From contig JBAXLI010000013.1 of NCBI GenBank assembly GCA_037134895.1, forward strand, positions 1-64,000: a stretch of 64,000 bases of DNA, given 5' to 3'. Both the position numbers and the translations under genes were made by a program. The notes beneath the pieces were generated by a model, which was not told where the DNA came from, searched no databases, and saw only the letters and a program-made list of their open reading frames with translations. Origin of the DNA: CAIRDP01 sp037134895. GTDB taxonomy: Bacteria; Bacteroidota; Bacteroidia; Bacteroidales; FEN-979. Shown here one piece after another: positions 26,734-34,499 of this stretch. Within the stretch, counting starts at the first letter, position 1; each line of letters opens with the position of its first letter.

Positions 26734-27891
26734 TTATTTTCCAAGGTAAATACCAAGTGAATCCGCTACCTGGAAAAACATGCTTTCAGAGGGTATCGTT
26801 CTTACTTTGTTGATGGCCTCGGCAAGTGGAACGAACTTAATATCCGGAGGAACAAACGCCACCATTACCCCGTTTTTACCGGCTTCGAGCGCCTGAATGG
26901 CTCCTGCGCCGTAAGCCACACCCAACTGGCGATCGACTGCCGATGGTGCGCCACCCCTGACCCAGGGGCCGATTACCATTGGAAAAGTTTCTTCGGCTAT
27001 CCTCAGTTGCAAGCCATCGGCAACTGCCTGTGCTGCCTGGCCTGACTTATGAATAACGAATTCACTATTGGAATCACTGGATGCCAAAGGCGATAAAGAA
27101 GCTTTGAGAGAGGATACTTTTTCTTCTTGTTTCTTCTGATTCAAAATTTTTGCACCTTGAGCCACTACTACCAGGCCCCAGGATTTTTTACCAAGCATTT
27201 TATTTTTAAGATGTGTTGCCACATTTTTCAAATCCACCGGAATTTCAGGAATCAGCACTGCATCGGCAGCAACGGCAATACCGGCCTGTAAGGCAATCCA
27301 TCCGGCTTCCTCTCCCTGCACTTCGACCACTGCAATTTTATGGGCGGCCTTTGCTGCCAAACGCGCACGGTCGAGCATGTCGATAGTAAAAGTAAGCGCC
27401 GTGTTGAACCCGAATGACACCGAAGTGGATGCAATTTCATTTTCGATAGAGCGTGGTACGCACACCGCATTCAATCCTTTTTTGTGAAGCTGGTAAAGAA
27501 TACTCAGTCCTCTTCCGCCAACTATCGAAATTACAGCATCAATATTTTCTGCTTTTAATTTTACCAGCAATTCATCCGACATGTCAACTTCCTCCACCAT
27601 TTCAAGTTCATTGATGGTGCGGACATTGAACGGATCTATCCTGGAAGACTGGCCGAGAACACTGCTTGTGTTCGGATCCATATTCAATACCCGCGGATCG
27701 ATTGGAATTAATCCGCCATTGGGGTATTTTTCGGGATGAAGCAAGCCTTCAAATCCATCGCGGATGCCGACAAGTTCCCATCCCAATTTTCCGGCAGCAA
27801 GAGAGGCTCCTGCAACAACGGCATTTATCCCGGGAATGTAGCCGGCGCCTACCATAATGGCAATGCGTTTTTGTCCTGTATCTGTACTCAT
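26734..27891 (-). CDS. Phosphofructokinase-like protein with altered active site
   Basis: A 385-residue protein of the PfkA fold, including the late WVRGGAPSAVDR segment that matches the family. Three catalytic motifs are changed: GGDAPG becomes GAGYIPG at 15-21; GGDGS becomes GGRGLS at 125-130, replacing the Mg-ATP aspartate with R127; and TIDND becomes SIENE at 148-152, with both aspartates changed to glutamate. Kinase activity on fructose-6-phosphate is therefore unlikely or altered. Its gene lies between the GRE and the activase. It may bind a nucleotide or another substrate of this pathway; no function is assigned. Confidence 0.85.
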   Translation of the reverse strand: MSTDTGQKRIAIMVGAGYIPGINAVVAGASLAAGKLGWELVGIRDGFEGLLHPEKYPNGGLIPIDPRVLNMDPNTSSVLGQSSRIDPFNVRTINELEMVEEVDMSDELLVKLKAENIDAVISIVGGRGLSILYQLHKKGLNAVCVPRSIENEIASTSVSFGFNTALTFTIDMLDRARLAAKAAHKIAVVEVQGEEAGWIALQAGIAVAADAVLIPEIPVDLKNVATHLKNKMLGKKSWGLVVVAQGAKILNQKKQEEKVSSLKASLSPLASSDSNSEFVIHKSGQAAQAVADGLQLRIAEETFPMVIGPWVRGGAPSAVDRQLGVAYGAGAIQALEAGKNGVMVAFVPPDIKFVPLAEAINKVRTIPSESMFFQVADSLGIYLGK

Positions 27892-27927
27892 AATTATTTA
27901 TGATTGATTACTTCTCGTTCTTATGAA

Positions 27928-27960
27928 AAGTAAGGCATGACATATGGTCATGCCTTACTT
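27928..27960 (-). terminator. Intercistronic hairpin after the GRE gene
   Basis: AAGTAAGGCATGAC (27928-27941) pairs perfectly with GTCATGCCTTACTT (27947-27960), a 14-bp stem with a 5-base loop, between the GRE stop (27979) and the next start (27891). On the minus strand a short T run (TTACTTTTC) follows. It probably terminates part of the transcripts or protects the GRE mRNA, giving more GRE than activase. Confidence 0.6.
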
Positions 27961-27978
27961 GTAAATCCTGGTTTTATT

Positions 27979-30396
27979 CTATTCACAACGCTGCAGGGTA
28001 CGATCGATGATCTCGTTTTGTACACCTACGTGCAGTTTGGTGAAGAATGCGCTGAAACCGGCAACCCTGACCACGAGATCGCGGTATTTTTCGGGGTGTT
28101 TCTGTGCATCCCTGAGGATTTCGGTGTTCAGTACATTGAACTGGATATGGTATCCACCGTTATCAAACAGCGTCTTGACCAGACGCAGCACATTATCCCG
28201 GCCTTTGCGGGTATCGAGCTGATCCGGTGGAAGCTTCATGTTCATGTGCGTTGCACAATATGCAACTGCATCAATTCCTTTTGCTCCAGACATTACCAAT
28301 GCAGTCGGTCCGTTGACATCGGTGCCCGGCATGGCCGAGATACTTCCGTCGGTGAGCGCCACACCGGCCTTCTTGCCGTTCGGCAGCGCCCCGGTCACCA
28401 TACCAAATGGGTTGTGGGCACTCTTGGTATAGGCATCGAGCGAGGTCTTGATGTCCTTGCTGATGTGGTTACCACCGCCATCCACATTGTTAAATGCATG
28501 CAAGATGGTGTTGTAAATCCGGCGGACAAACTTGTTTACTTCAGGGATGTCGTTGCCATGCTTGGGTGCTTCAAAACACATCTTCCCTATTTTAGCATAT
28601 TCTCCCTCGAAGTTGGCAGCCAGGGCTTTTTTTAGTTCGGCCATAGTCACCTTCTTGTCGTCGTACACCAGTTTCTTCACTGCCATCAGCGAGTTGGCCG
28701 CATCCACGCCTCCGATGGAGATCTGGGCAACCGTGTAGTAGTTGGCCCCGCCCTCCCAGACCTCTTTACCGGTCTCGAGGCATCCGCCGGTCAGGACGGA
28801 GCGCCAGGCGCAAGGGAGGAAATCTGCCTGAAGGATGCTTGCAATCCAGGCTGAACGACGAAGCGTGTCCTCGCAGGCTTGAAGTTGCTTCTCGAATGCG
28901 GTATATAGTTCTTCGAAGCTTTTGAAGCTCTCAGGATCCCCGCTCTTGGGTCCTATCTGCTTCTTGGTGCGGGGATCGAAGCCGTTGTTCATCGTCAACT
29001 CGATGATCTTGCCGAGGTTGGGTTGGCCCTCCACCGGGTGACCAGTCTCATAAGGGATGTAGCTTCCCACACAGGCTCCGACGCAAGTACGTCGGGCTTT
29101 CTCTAACGGGAGATAACCATTCCTTTCGGTCCAGCCCCAAAGGTTCAGGGCCCGCTTCAACATCACTTCGGCATTCACGAACTGAGGCATGCCCATACCA
29201 GTACCTATAACATCGAGTACTTTTTCCAGGAATTTGCCGCTCATCTGCTCTGTATAGGCACACGAAAGCGGAGGTTGCGGCAGAGCGAGATAGGCTGCTG
29301 AATCCAGAATCACGTAGTCCATTTCGGCAGTGGCATCTTCACCATTCCCGGTATAACCGCCGAGGGTGATGCTCTGTCCCAGATCGGCGGAGTTCTGCTT
29401 AGCGATTCTCTCGCCATAGTAGTAGCCGATTTCATTCAGCTTGATGGAGAGATTCTGGAACATGTAGACAGCATCGTCATAAGTAACAAGCCCGGCGGCC
29501 TTGTCGGCCTGATAGAATGGCTCCAGATTCTGTCCCAGGAAGGCTTCAGAGTACCCGCAGCCGATCTGCTCGAGTTCTGCCACGAGGTGACTGAAGAAGT
29601 GACTTTGGATTGCCTCCCTCAGATTCCGGGCAGGATGCTCGGGAACCCATTCGCAGGTTTCTGCAATCGCGATCAACTCGGCTTTCCGGGCTTCATTTTT
29701 CTCTTTAGCAGCCATCTCCCTTGCCAACCCGGCATAACGATGGGCAAACCGGATCGCTGCTCTCATCACGATGAGGGTTCCCTCATAGAAGTAGAACTTG
29801 GACATGTTTGGCATACGCATCTCGAGAGCCATCTGCCGTTCCTCTACCTCCTTGATTATGCTGGCAAGCCCCTCCCGGTAAACCCGCGGGTAGTTAAGAT
29901 TGCCACCGCCGGCCGGCCAGTCAGAGAACGATCCAAAAAGGCCGGCGTCGGTAGATAGCTTTGGGTCGTATCCATATCGCTTCTGAAAAATCTCGTCGAC
30001 CCGGGGTTTCATCGCACGTTTGCCCCAGTAGTCGAGCGCCCACTGGTTGGCCTTCTTATCTTCCGGAGTCGGCGACTTTTCTACCGTATTCTCTTCTATC
30101 ATCCAATCCACCTGCCATTCGGGATAGGGGTACATGGCATTGGTCTTGCCGGCCATGGCGCCGACAAAGAGGTTGTCGTCGATATACAGTTTCTTACGAT
30201 CCAGAACGGCTGCCAGGAATTTGGCACGTCGGAGTACCTGGTTATCTCCAGTGGTTTCCCCATAGACATCATGCATGATCCTAACCCGCTCGAAGTCGAG
30301 TTCAGGCTCCGTGCTCCTGAGTTGTTCTTTCAGCCGGTCGATACGCTTCGTATCGGTGTTGACCTTTGCTGTGAAAATGTTGCTTTCATTTGTCAT
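27979..30396 (-). CDS. Glycyl radical enzyme, unknown specificity
   Basis: An 805-residue enzyme of the PFL/GRE superfamily. The ATG at 30396 has AAGGAG nine bases upstream; the frame runs to 30492 but overlaps the preceding gene. The glycyl radical motif is RVAG-FSAFF, with G780. The thiyl-cysteine loop is RRTC438VGAC442VGSYIP. Dehydratases, lyases and hydroxyphenylacetate-type decarboxylases carry CxE here (catalytic Cys, any, Glu); this protein has Cys-Val-Gly, so it lacks that glutamate and belongs to another specificity class, perhaps closer to fumarate-adding or uncharacterised GREs. The gene is GC-rich compared with its neighbours. It is oxygen-sensitive by family. Confidence 0.9.
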   Translation of the reverse strand: MTNESNIFTAKVNTDTKRIDRLKEQLRSTEPELDFERVRIMHDVYGETTGDNQVLRRAKFLAAVLDRKKLYIDDNLFVGAMAGKTNAMYPYPEWQVDWMIEENTVEKSPTPEDKKANQWALDYWGKRAMKPRVDEIFQKRYGYDPKLSTDAGLFGSFSDWPAGGGNLNYPRVYREGLASIIKEVEERQMALEMRMPNMSKFYFYEGTLIVMRAAIRFAHRYAGLAREMAAKEKNEARKAELIAIAETCEWVPEHPARNLREAIQSHFFSHLVAELEQIGCGYSEAFLGQNLEPFYQADKAAGLVTYDDAVYMFQNLSIKLNEIGYYYGERIAKQNSADLGQSITLGGYTGNGEDATAEMDYVILDSAAYLALPQPPLSCAYTEQMSGKFLEKVLDVIGTGMGMPQFVNAEVMLKRALNLWGWTERNGYLPLEKARRTCVGACVGSYIPYETGHPVEGQPNLGKIIELTMNNGFDPRTKKQIGPKSGDPESFKSFEELYTAFEKQLQACEDTLRRSAWIASILQADFLPCAWRSVLTGGCLETGKEVWEGGANYYTVAQISIGGVDAANSLMAVKKLVYDDKKVTMAELKKALAANFEGEYAKIGKMCFEAPKHGNDIPEVNKFVRRIYNTILHAFNNVDGGGNHISKDIKTSLDAYTKSAHNPFGMVTGALPNGKKAGVALTDGSISAMPGTDVNGPTALVMSGAKGIDAVAYCATHMNMKLPPDQLDTRKGRDNVLRLVKTLFDNGGYHIQFNVLNTEILRDAQKHPEKYRDLVVRVAGFSAFFTKLHVGVQNEIIDRTLQRCE

Positions 30397-30472
30397 TTTG
30401 TTTTCTCCTTTGAATGTTTTTCTTATTTTTTTAAGGATTCTATTGCTTTTTAACTGCTTACTTTGGATTTCA

Positions 30473-31012
30473 TCATCTGAGCAATTCTTCAAAATGGATG
30501 GCTGTTTGAGCCTGTTTCTCCAGAAGAGTATTTAATTCATTGGCCGTTCTGATCCGCCTTGCAACAACCTCGGTCAACCCTTTACGGAAACTCTGGATGG
30601 TGTATTTGAAATTATTTTGATCGAAAATTTCGCACTTTACTATATGATCGGTTGGATTATCGCTTTCCTGTTTACATTCGTGACATGCCCCGTAAAGAGT
30701 TGTTATTTCATCTTTAACCGTCTGTGAAGTCCACGTGATCTCTCCATAACCTCCGAATTCATTGTGCCATAACTGGACCCACCTGCGGAGATCACAGCGC
30801 CAGCCTGAAATGGCTACCTGTATAGTATCGTCGATAACTCCTTCCCCCACAGGGACAATCAATCCAGGTTCGGTTCCCAGGGATGAAAATGTTCCCTGTG
30901 TTTTCGGCCAGTTGAAAACAACCTCACGCTGAAATTCCCCGTTTTTGGTAAGTTTGGCAATCCAGCTTCCCCCAAAAAAGTCACGAAATAATTTTGCCGT
31001 TAATTCAGCCAT
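30473..31012 (-). CDS. Unknown protein heading the GRE operon
   Basis: A 179-residue protein; the ATG at 31012 (MAELTAKLFRD) is preferred because the longer frame crosses the -7 box at 31066-31073. No family is recognised. The N-terminal half has a lipocalin-like beta pattern (FFGGSWIAKLTKNGEFQREVVFNWPKT, then WRCDLRRWVQLWHNEFGGYGEITWTSQ) and a CHEC pair near residue 115. It precedes the GRE by 76 bases under regulon site 4, so it is a strong candidate for a pathway-specific partner, for example a small-ligand binding or carrier protein. Confidence 0.65.
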   Translation of the reverse strand: MAELTAKLFRDFFGGSWIAKLTKNGEFQREVVFNWPKTQGTFSSLGTEPGLIVPVGEGVIDDTIQVAISGWRCDLRRWVQLWHNEFGGYGEITWTSQTVKDEITTLYGACHECKQESDNPTDHIVKCEIFDQNNFKYTIQSFRKGLTEVVARRIRTANELNTLLEKQAQTAIHFEELLR

Positions 31013-31065
31013 AATCCTGTATTTATCATGTGTAATCGTAAAAAACAGTATCGATTCCCTTTTGT

Positions 31066-31113
31066 CAAATGTACCGTGATCTAATACCAGGAACAATACT
31101 GACAGTTCTGTAT
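31066..31113 (-). promoter_or_regulatory. Regulon site 4: 18-bp dyad plus -7 box, GRE operon
   Basis: On the minus strand ATACAGA-ACTG-TCAGTAT (31113-31096) has one mismatch to the dyad, and a perfect -7 box TACATTTG (31073-31066) lies exactly 22 bases on. On the plus strand a second perfect -7 box TACATTTG (31120-31127) starts 6 bases after the dyad and would serve the LuxR gene at 31164, so the dyad would overlap that promoter's -33 region. One bound regulator could thus activate the GRE operon and limit its own gene. Confidence 0.7.
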
Positions 31114-31163
31114 TTTTATTACATTTGCAAGAAGTCAAAAGTAGAATAGGCAAATTTCATCTT

Positions 31164-31922
31164 ATGCATAATACTCCCTATAGTTACAGCATATTTTTTG
31201 ATTTTATTGAATCCTACCTGCCATCGGGGTTCCTTGATATTCATGCTGACGATCCTATCATGCTGAAGCTCGGGAATCTCATGGAAGAGAATGACCAGTT
31301 CTTCACTGTTTCAGATCTGGGGCAGATTAAATTCCTGTTTGCCAGTGAACGGATCCGGCAAATGATCGGGGTAGAGCCAAAAGAGCTTAATCCAGGGCAT
31401 TTTGTGGAAGTCACCCACCCGGATGATCTGAGCCGGATGGGTTTGTTAAGGGCACAGACATTCATTGTGGAAAAGGAGGTATTGCAATCAAACAAGGGGA
31501 GTGCATTGGTGTCATTCACAATCAGGTTGCGCAATCCGGCCGGAATTTATTCTAATCATCTATGCCAGGCCTATTTTTTTTATTCTCCGGTTCCACGCCA
31601 GGTAGTTTATCTGATCCAGGTTATCAGCAATGTTGGCTGGTTCAAAATGAAAAAACAGGACTATCACTATTATAAAGGAAAGGACTTATCCTATTTTAAA
31701 TATCCTGATGAGGAATTGTTGAAGATGGGACCTCCTTTTTCCCAACGCGAGCTGGAAATCATCAAATTGATTGAGGCGGGCCTTAGCAGTAAACAAATCG
31801 GGGAAAAATTATTCCTGAGCATGCACACCGTGAATACACATCGTTCCAATATTTTGGAGAAGTCAGGTAAATCACAAATTTCGGATCTGATTTACCACCT
31901 TAAGGAACAGGGACTGCTTTAA
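31164..31922 (+). CDS. PAS-LuxR transcriptional regulator
   Basis: A 252-residue regulator, taking the second ATG (MHNTPYSYS), since the earlier one at 31125 lies within the -7 box. The N-terminal 185 residues contain a PAS-like sensor (FLFASERIRQMIGVEPKELNPGHFVEVTHPDD, then a beta-rich part). The C-terminus is a LuxR/GerE helix-turn-helix: FSQRELEIIKLIEAGLSSKQIGEKLFLSMHTVNTHRSNIL. It is divergent from the GRE operon with regulon site 4 between them. LuxR-type dimers bind 18-20-bp palindromes, often centred near -42, so it is the best candidate for the factor reading the seven dyads. Confidence 0.88.
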   Translation: MHNTPYSYSIFFDFIESYLPSGFLDIHADDPIMLKLGNLMEENDQFFTVSDLGQIKFLFASERIRQMIGVEPKELNPGHFVEVTHPDDLSRMGLLRAQTFIVEKEVLQSNKGSALVSFTIRLRNPAGIYSNHLCQAYFFYSPVPRQVVYLIQVISNVGWFKMKKQDYHYYKGKDLSYFKYPDEELLKMGPPFSQRELEIIKLIEAGLSSKQIGEKLFLSMHTVNTHRSNILEKSGKSQISDLIYHLKEQGLL

Positions 31923-31943
31923 CTATACTCAGTTTTAAAATAA

Positions 31944-33005
31944 TCAGGCTTGCTTCACTTCATTATTCGAATTAATCCATCCGACAAATAATCTGTATCC
32001 AAGCGACATCACAATTGCTCCTGTAAAGAGCCCGATAAATCCGGAGAATATGAATCCGCCGATCACACCGATGAAAATTACCACCATGGGAACCGGAGCG
32101 CCTTTGCCAAGCATTATAGGAGTAAGTACGTTGTCTGAAAGGGCAACCAGCACCAGGGCAATAGTCCATAATATGGCCGGCAGAATGGCTTTCACTGCGA
32201 AAAAATAAATAATGATGGGTACCGTGACAATGAATACAGGTAGTTGAAGGACTGCAAAAATAAATGCGATCAATGCCCATATCCCGGCATAGGGAACCCC
32301 TGCCAGAAAGAACACTATTCCATTTAACAAGCCCATCACGAGAGACTCTCCAAGGATCCCTTTTACAACGCTTGATACTGTCTTCAGGGTCAAATCAGCA
32401 AATTCATCCCCCCTGTCACCTCCAACTTTCCTGAAAAATTTACGAATATTCTCACCTGTGCCACCAATCGCCAGCAGAATCCCTGCAATGAAAAGCGAAA
32501 CCATGATCTGGATTATGCTGCTAAAAGCGCTTAGGAGACCTTGTGCCATTTTTTTACCGAATTCCAGAAGCTGGTCCTGGTATTTTAGCACGATTGGTTT
32601 GATGTCGGTGTCTACATCCTTCCAGAAAGCATAAAATTTTTCCCCGATGACCGGCCATTCTTTTACCTTTTCTGGTGGGGGAGGAATGCTCAGAGTACCG
32701 CTATCATAGCTTACTTTGAGTGCTTTCACTTCATCAAAAAGAGAATCTACCAGTAACCAGGTGGGAAGGATAATAATGACAAGGATAGAAAAAACAATAA
32801 TGAAAGAGGCCAGTTTAGGCTTTTCTCCCATCTTCTTTGAAAGACTGCTGTGGAGCGGATAAAGCGCAAGGGCGAGTACCATACTCCACAGCATGATACT
32901 TACAAACGGATACATAATCGCCAGGCACCAGGCAATGATGAGCAAAAGGATGAAAAGCCTGATTGTGGTGTCGTAAACGGAATTATTTGAAGATTGATTA
33001 TTCAT
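31944..33005 (-). CDS. AI-2E family permease
   Basis: A 353-residue inner-membrane protein with about eight helices of the AI-2E/PerM family, with ALIAFIFAVLQLPVFIVTVP and PIMLGKGAPVPMVVIFIGVIGGF as family-like segments. Members export autoinducer-2, act as Na+/H+ exchangers or have unknown substrates, so the family name alone says little. It converges on the LuxR gene and is not linked to the DszB-like gene by an obvious promoter. Confidence 0.85.
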   Translation of the reverse strand: MNNQSSNNSVYDTTIRLFILLLIIAWCLAIMYPFVSIMLWSMVLALALYPLHSSLSKKMGEKPKLASFIIVFSILVIIILPTWLLVDSLFDEVKALKVSYDSGTLSIPPPPEKVKEWPVIGEKFYAFWKDVDTDIKPIVLKYQDQLLEFGKKMAQGLLSAFSSIIQIMVSLFIAGILLAIGGTGENIRKFFRKVGGDRGDEFADLTLKTVSSVVKGILGESLVMGLLNGIVFFLAGVPYAGIWALIAFIFAVLQLPVFIVTVPIIIYFFAVKAILPAILWTIALVLVALSDNVLTPIMLGKGAPVPMVVIFIGVIGGFIFSGFIGLFTGAIVMSLGYRLFVGWINSNNEVKQA

Positions 33006-33111
33006 AAATGCAAGATCAGGTTTCAGGGTTAAATCATTCTTTTATCAGTCCTTTTTGTATCAGTTCACTGCGGATGGCTATTATGATTTCATCATTTGTG
33101 AATACTACCGG

Positions 33112-34332
33112 CTATCCAATCCGCATTCCAGATGCCAAAGGATCTGCTGCCTGTGGAAGTTTCGATGTAGTCCTCTTCTTCCATTCATCTTCCAGCAGTT
33201 CCCTGGCAGCCTGTTCCAGGAATTCGGGTGCGGACCATTTTCGCACATCGAAATTGTTCTTAATGTAACCGTGACTCAGCATGAAGTCCTTCCCTATCTC
33301 AACTGAAACCAGGTTCTGCGATGACAGGTTCGGCACCATATCGACAAGCCTGATCCCTTCATAGGTATCTTCAACATCACGATAGAAGGTCTGTTTGTCC
33401 AGGATGGCTGCTGCAGCATGTTTGTGCTCATTGGCCCAGCGCCCGACTTTGATCATGCCTTTCAGGAAGGCAACAGCTAATTCAGGGTGCTTTTCTGCCA
33501 TAACATCGCTGCAGGTGATGGCAGCAGGGATATTGGCCACCTGCAAGGTCCAGTCAGGATACCTCGAGAGGTCTTCAATGGATTTAAATTTTCCTGTTGT
33601 TTCGGAGAGTATACTAAGCACCTTGCTCTGGCTGTACATGGCATCGATTACTCCTTTTTCAAGAGCTGTTTCCAATGGGCGGAATGCCAGGTCATGTTTA
33701 TGATCGCGGCGAAGCCATAATTCTGACGGATTTTCCATTTCAGGGCCCATCATTTCAGGTATGTCATACCAATCATCCGGATAAGGGAATTCAACGATCT
33801 GAACATCATTCCTTGTCATACCATTTACTCTCAGCATCAGCTCGATTCCCTGCTCTTCCTGGATGCCCCACCAGTCGGTCTTTATTTTATTCTGGCTCCT
33901 GGATAAACCTATCTTTTTACCTTTCAGGTCAGCCATGCGGTATATATCGTCCCTTGAGCGTACGATCATCACTCCGCCTTCTTTTGGCACATGTGTCACT
34001 CCTAAAAGCCTGGTTCTGCGAATATCTGCCTGTACGTGAATCGGAGGGAACAAGCCGCCAAAGCGGATAATATTATCCATATTATGTATGTAGTGAGGAT
34101 ACCAGTCGTTTTCTTTGCGAGCCCGCAGATAAAGGTACTTCACATCCATCTTCTTATATATTTCCTTGGTCCAGCCCAGTTCCTGGTCTACATTGCTTGC
34201 TGAAACCAGCGGACAATTAGTGTAATAAACCTCATTCCAATCCAGCGGCACTGTTTTGAGTTTGCCTGCCTTTTTCGCATTGGCAATAATTTCTTCCATG
34301 GTCGGAGCCGTTCTTGTTGTTTCGTTTGCCAT
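33112..34332 (-). CDS. DszB-like desulfinase candidate (SsuA/NMT1 fold)
   Basis: A 406-residue protein whose fold is shared by periplasmic sulfonate-binding proteins, but no signal peptide is present (MANETTRTAPTMEEI), so it is cytosolic. It resembles 2'-hydroxybiphenyl-2-sulfinate desulfinase DszB: YTNC40PL matches YSNC27P of DszB, the RFGGLFPP block matches RFGGEIPP, RTRLLGVT matches RTRLLGIT, and WSAPEFLEQ matches WAAPEFLN. The catalytic triad appears as C40, H80 and R90, with the His-to-Arg spacing of ten residues as in DszB (H60, R70). The reaction would be release of sulfite from an aromatic or other sulfinate. Comparison was from memory, so an alignment should confirm it. Regulon site 5 lies upstream. 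Confidence 0.75.
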   Translation of the reverse strand: MANETTRTAPTMEEIIANAKKAGKLKTVPLDWNEVYYTNCPLVSASNVDQELGWTKEIYKKMDVKYLYLRARKENDWYPHYIHNMDNIIRFGGLFPPIHVQADIRRTRLLGVTHVPKEGGVMIVRSRDDIYRMADLKGKKIGLSRSQNKIKTDWWGIQEEQGIELMLRVNGMTRNDVQIVEFPYPDDWYDIPEMMGPEMENPSELWLRRDHKHDLAFRPLETALEKGVIDAMYSQSKVLSILSETTGKFKSIEDLSRYPDWTLQVANIPAAITCSDVMAEKHPELAVAFLKGMIKVGRWANEHKHAAAAILDKQTFYRDVEDTYEGIRLVDMVPNLSSQNLVSVEIGKDFMLSHGYIKNNFDVRKWSAPEFLEQAARELLEDEWKKRTTSKLPQAADPLASGMRIG

Positions 34333-34403
34333 AACTGCTTTGCTAGATAATTAGTTACTATATCTTATAATACATTGTAATAGTCCACAAACTTTTCCAA
34401 AGA

Positions 34404-34451
34404 TAAAAATACGCTCATATGCTGTCATTGACAATACTTAACACTCAGTAT
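34404..34451 (-). promoter_or_regulatory. Regulon site 5: 18-bp dyad plus -7 box, DszB-like gene
   Basis: On the minus strand ATACTGA-GTGT-TAAGTAT (34451-34434) is a perfect copy of the dyad. After exactly 22 bases comes TATTTTTA (34411-34404), one mismatch from TAnnTTTG; TATCTTTG at 34405-34398 is an overlapping alternative. The interval also shares ATATGAGCGTATTTTT with site 3. It would drive the DszB-like gene at 34332. Confidence 0.7.
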
Positions 34452-34499
34452 ATTTCTAAATCTTTGACAGTCAAACCTATGTAAAAACCATAACAATGA

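Noticed and set aside
27937..28635. Plus-strand frame of 232 codons over the GRE gene
   Set aside because: It lies wholly inside the GRE gene on the other strand, has no family-like motifs and has low-complexity shadow composition typical of a GC-rich gene.
33112..34332. Reading as an ordinary sulfonate ABC binding protein
   Set aside because: There is no signal peptide or lipobox and no permease or ATPase gene near it, while the DszB triad is conserved. An SsuA-type origin of the fold remains likely.
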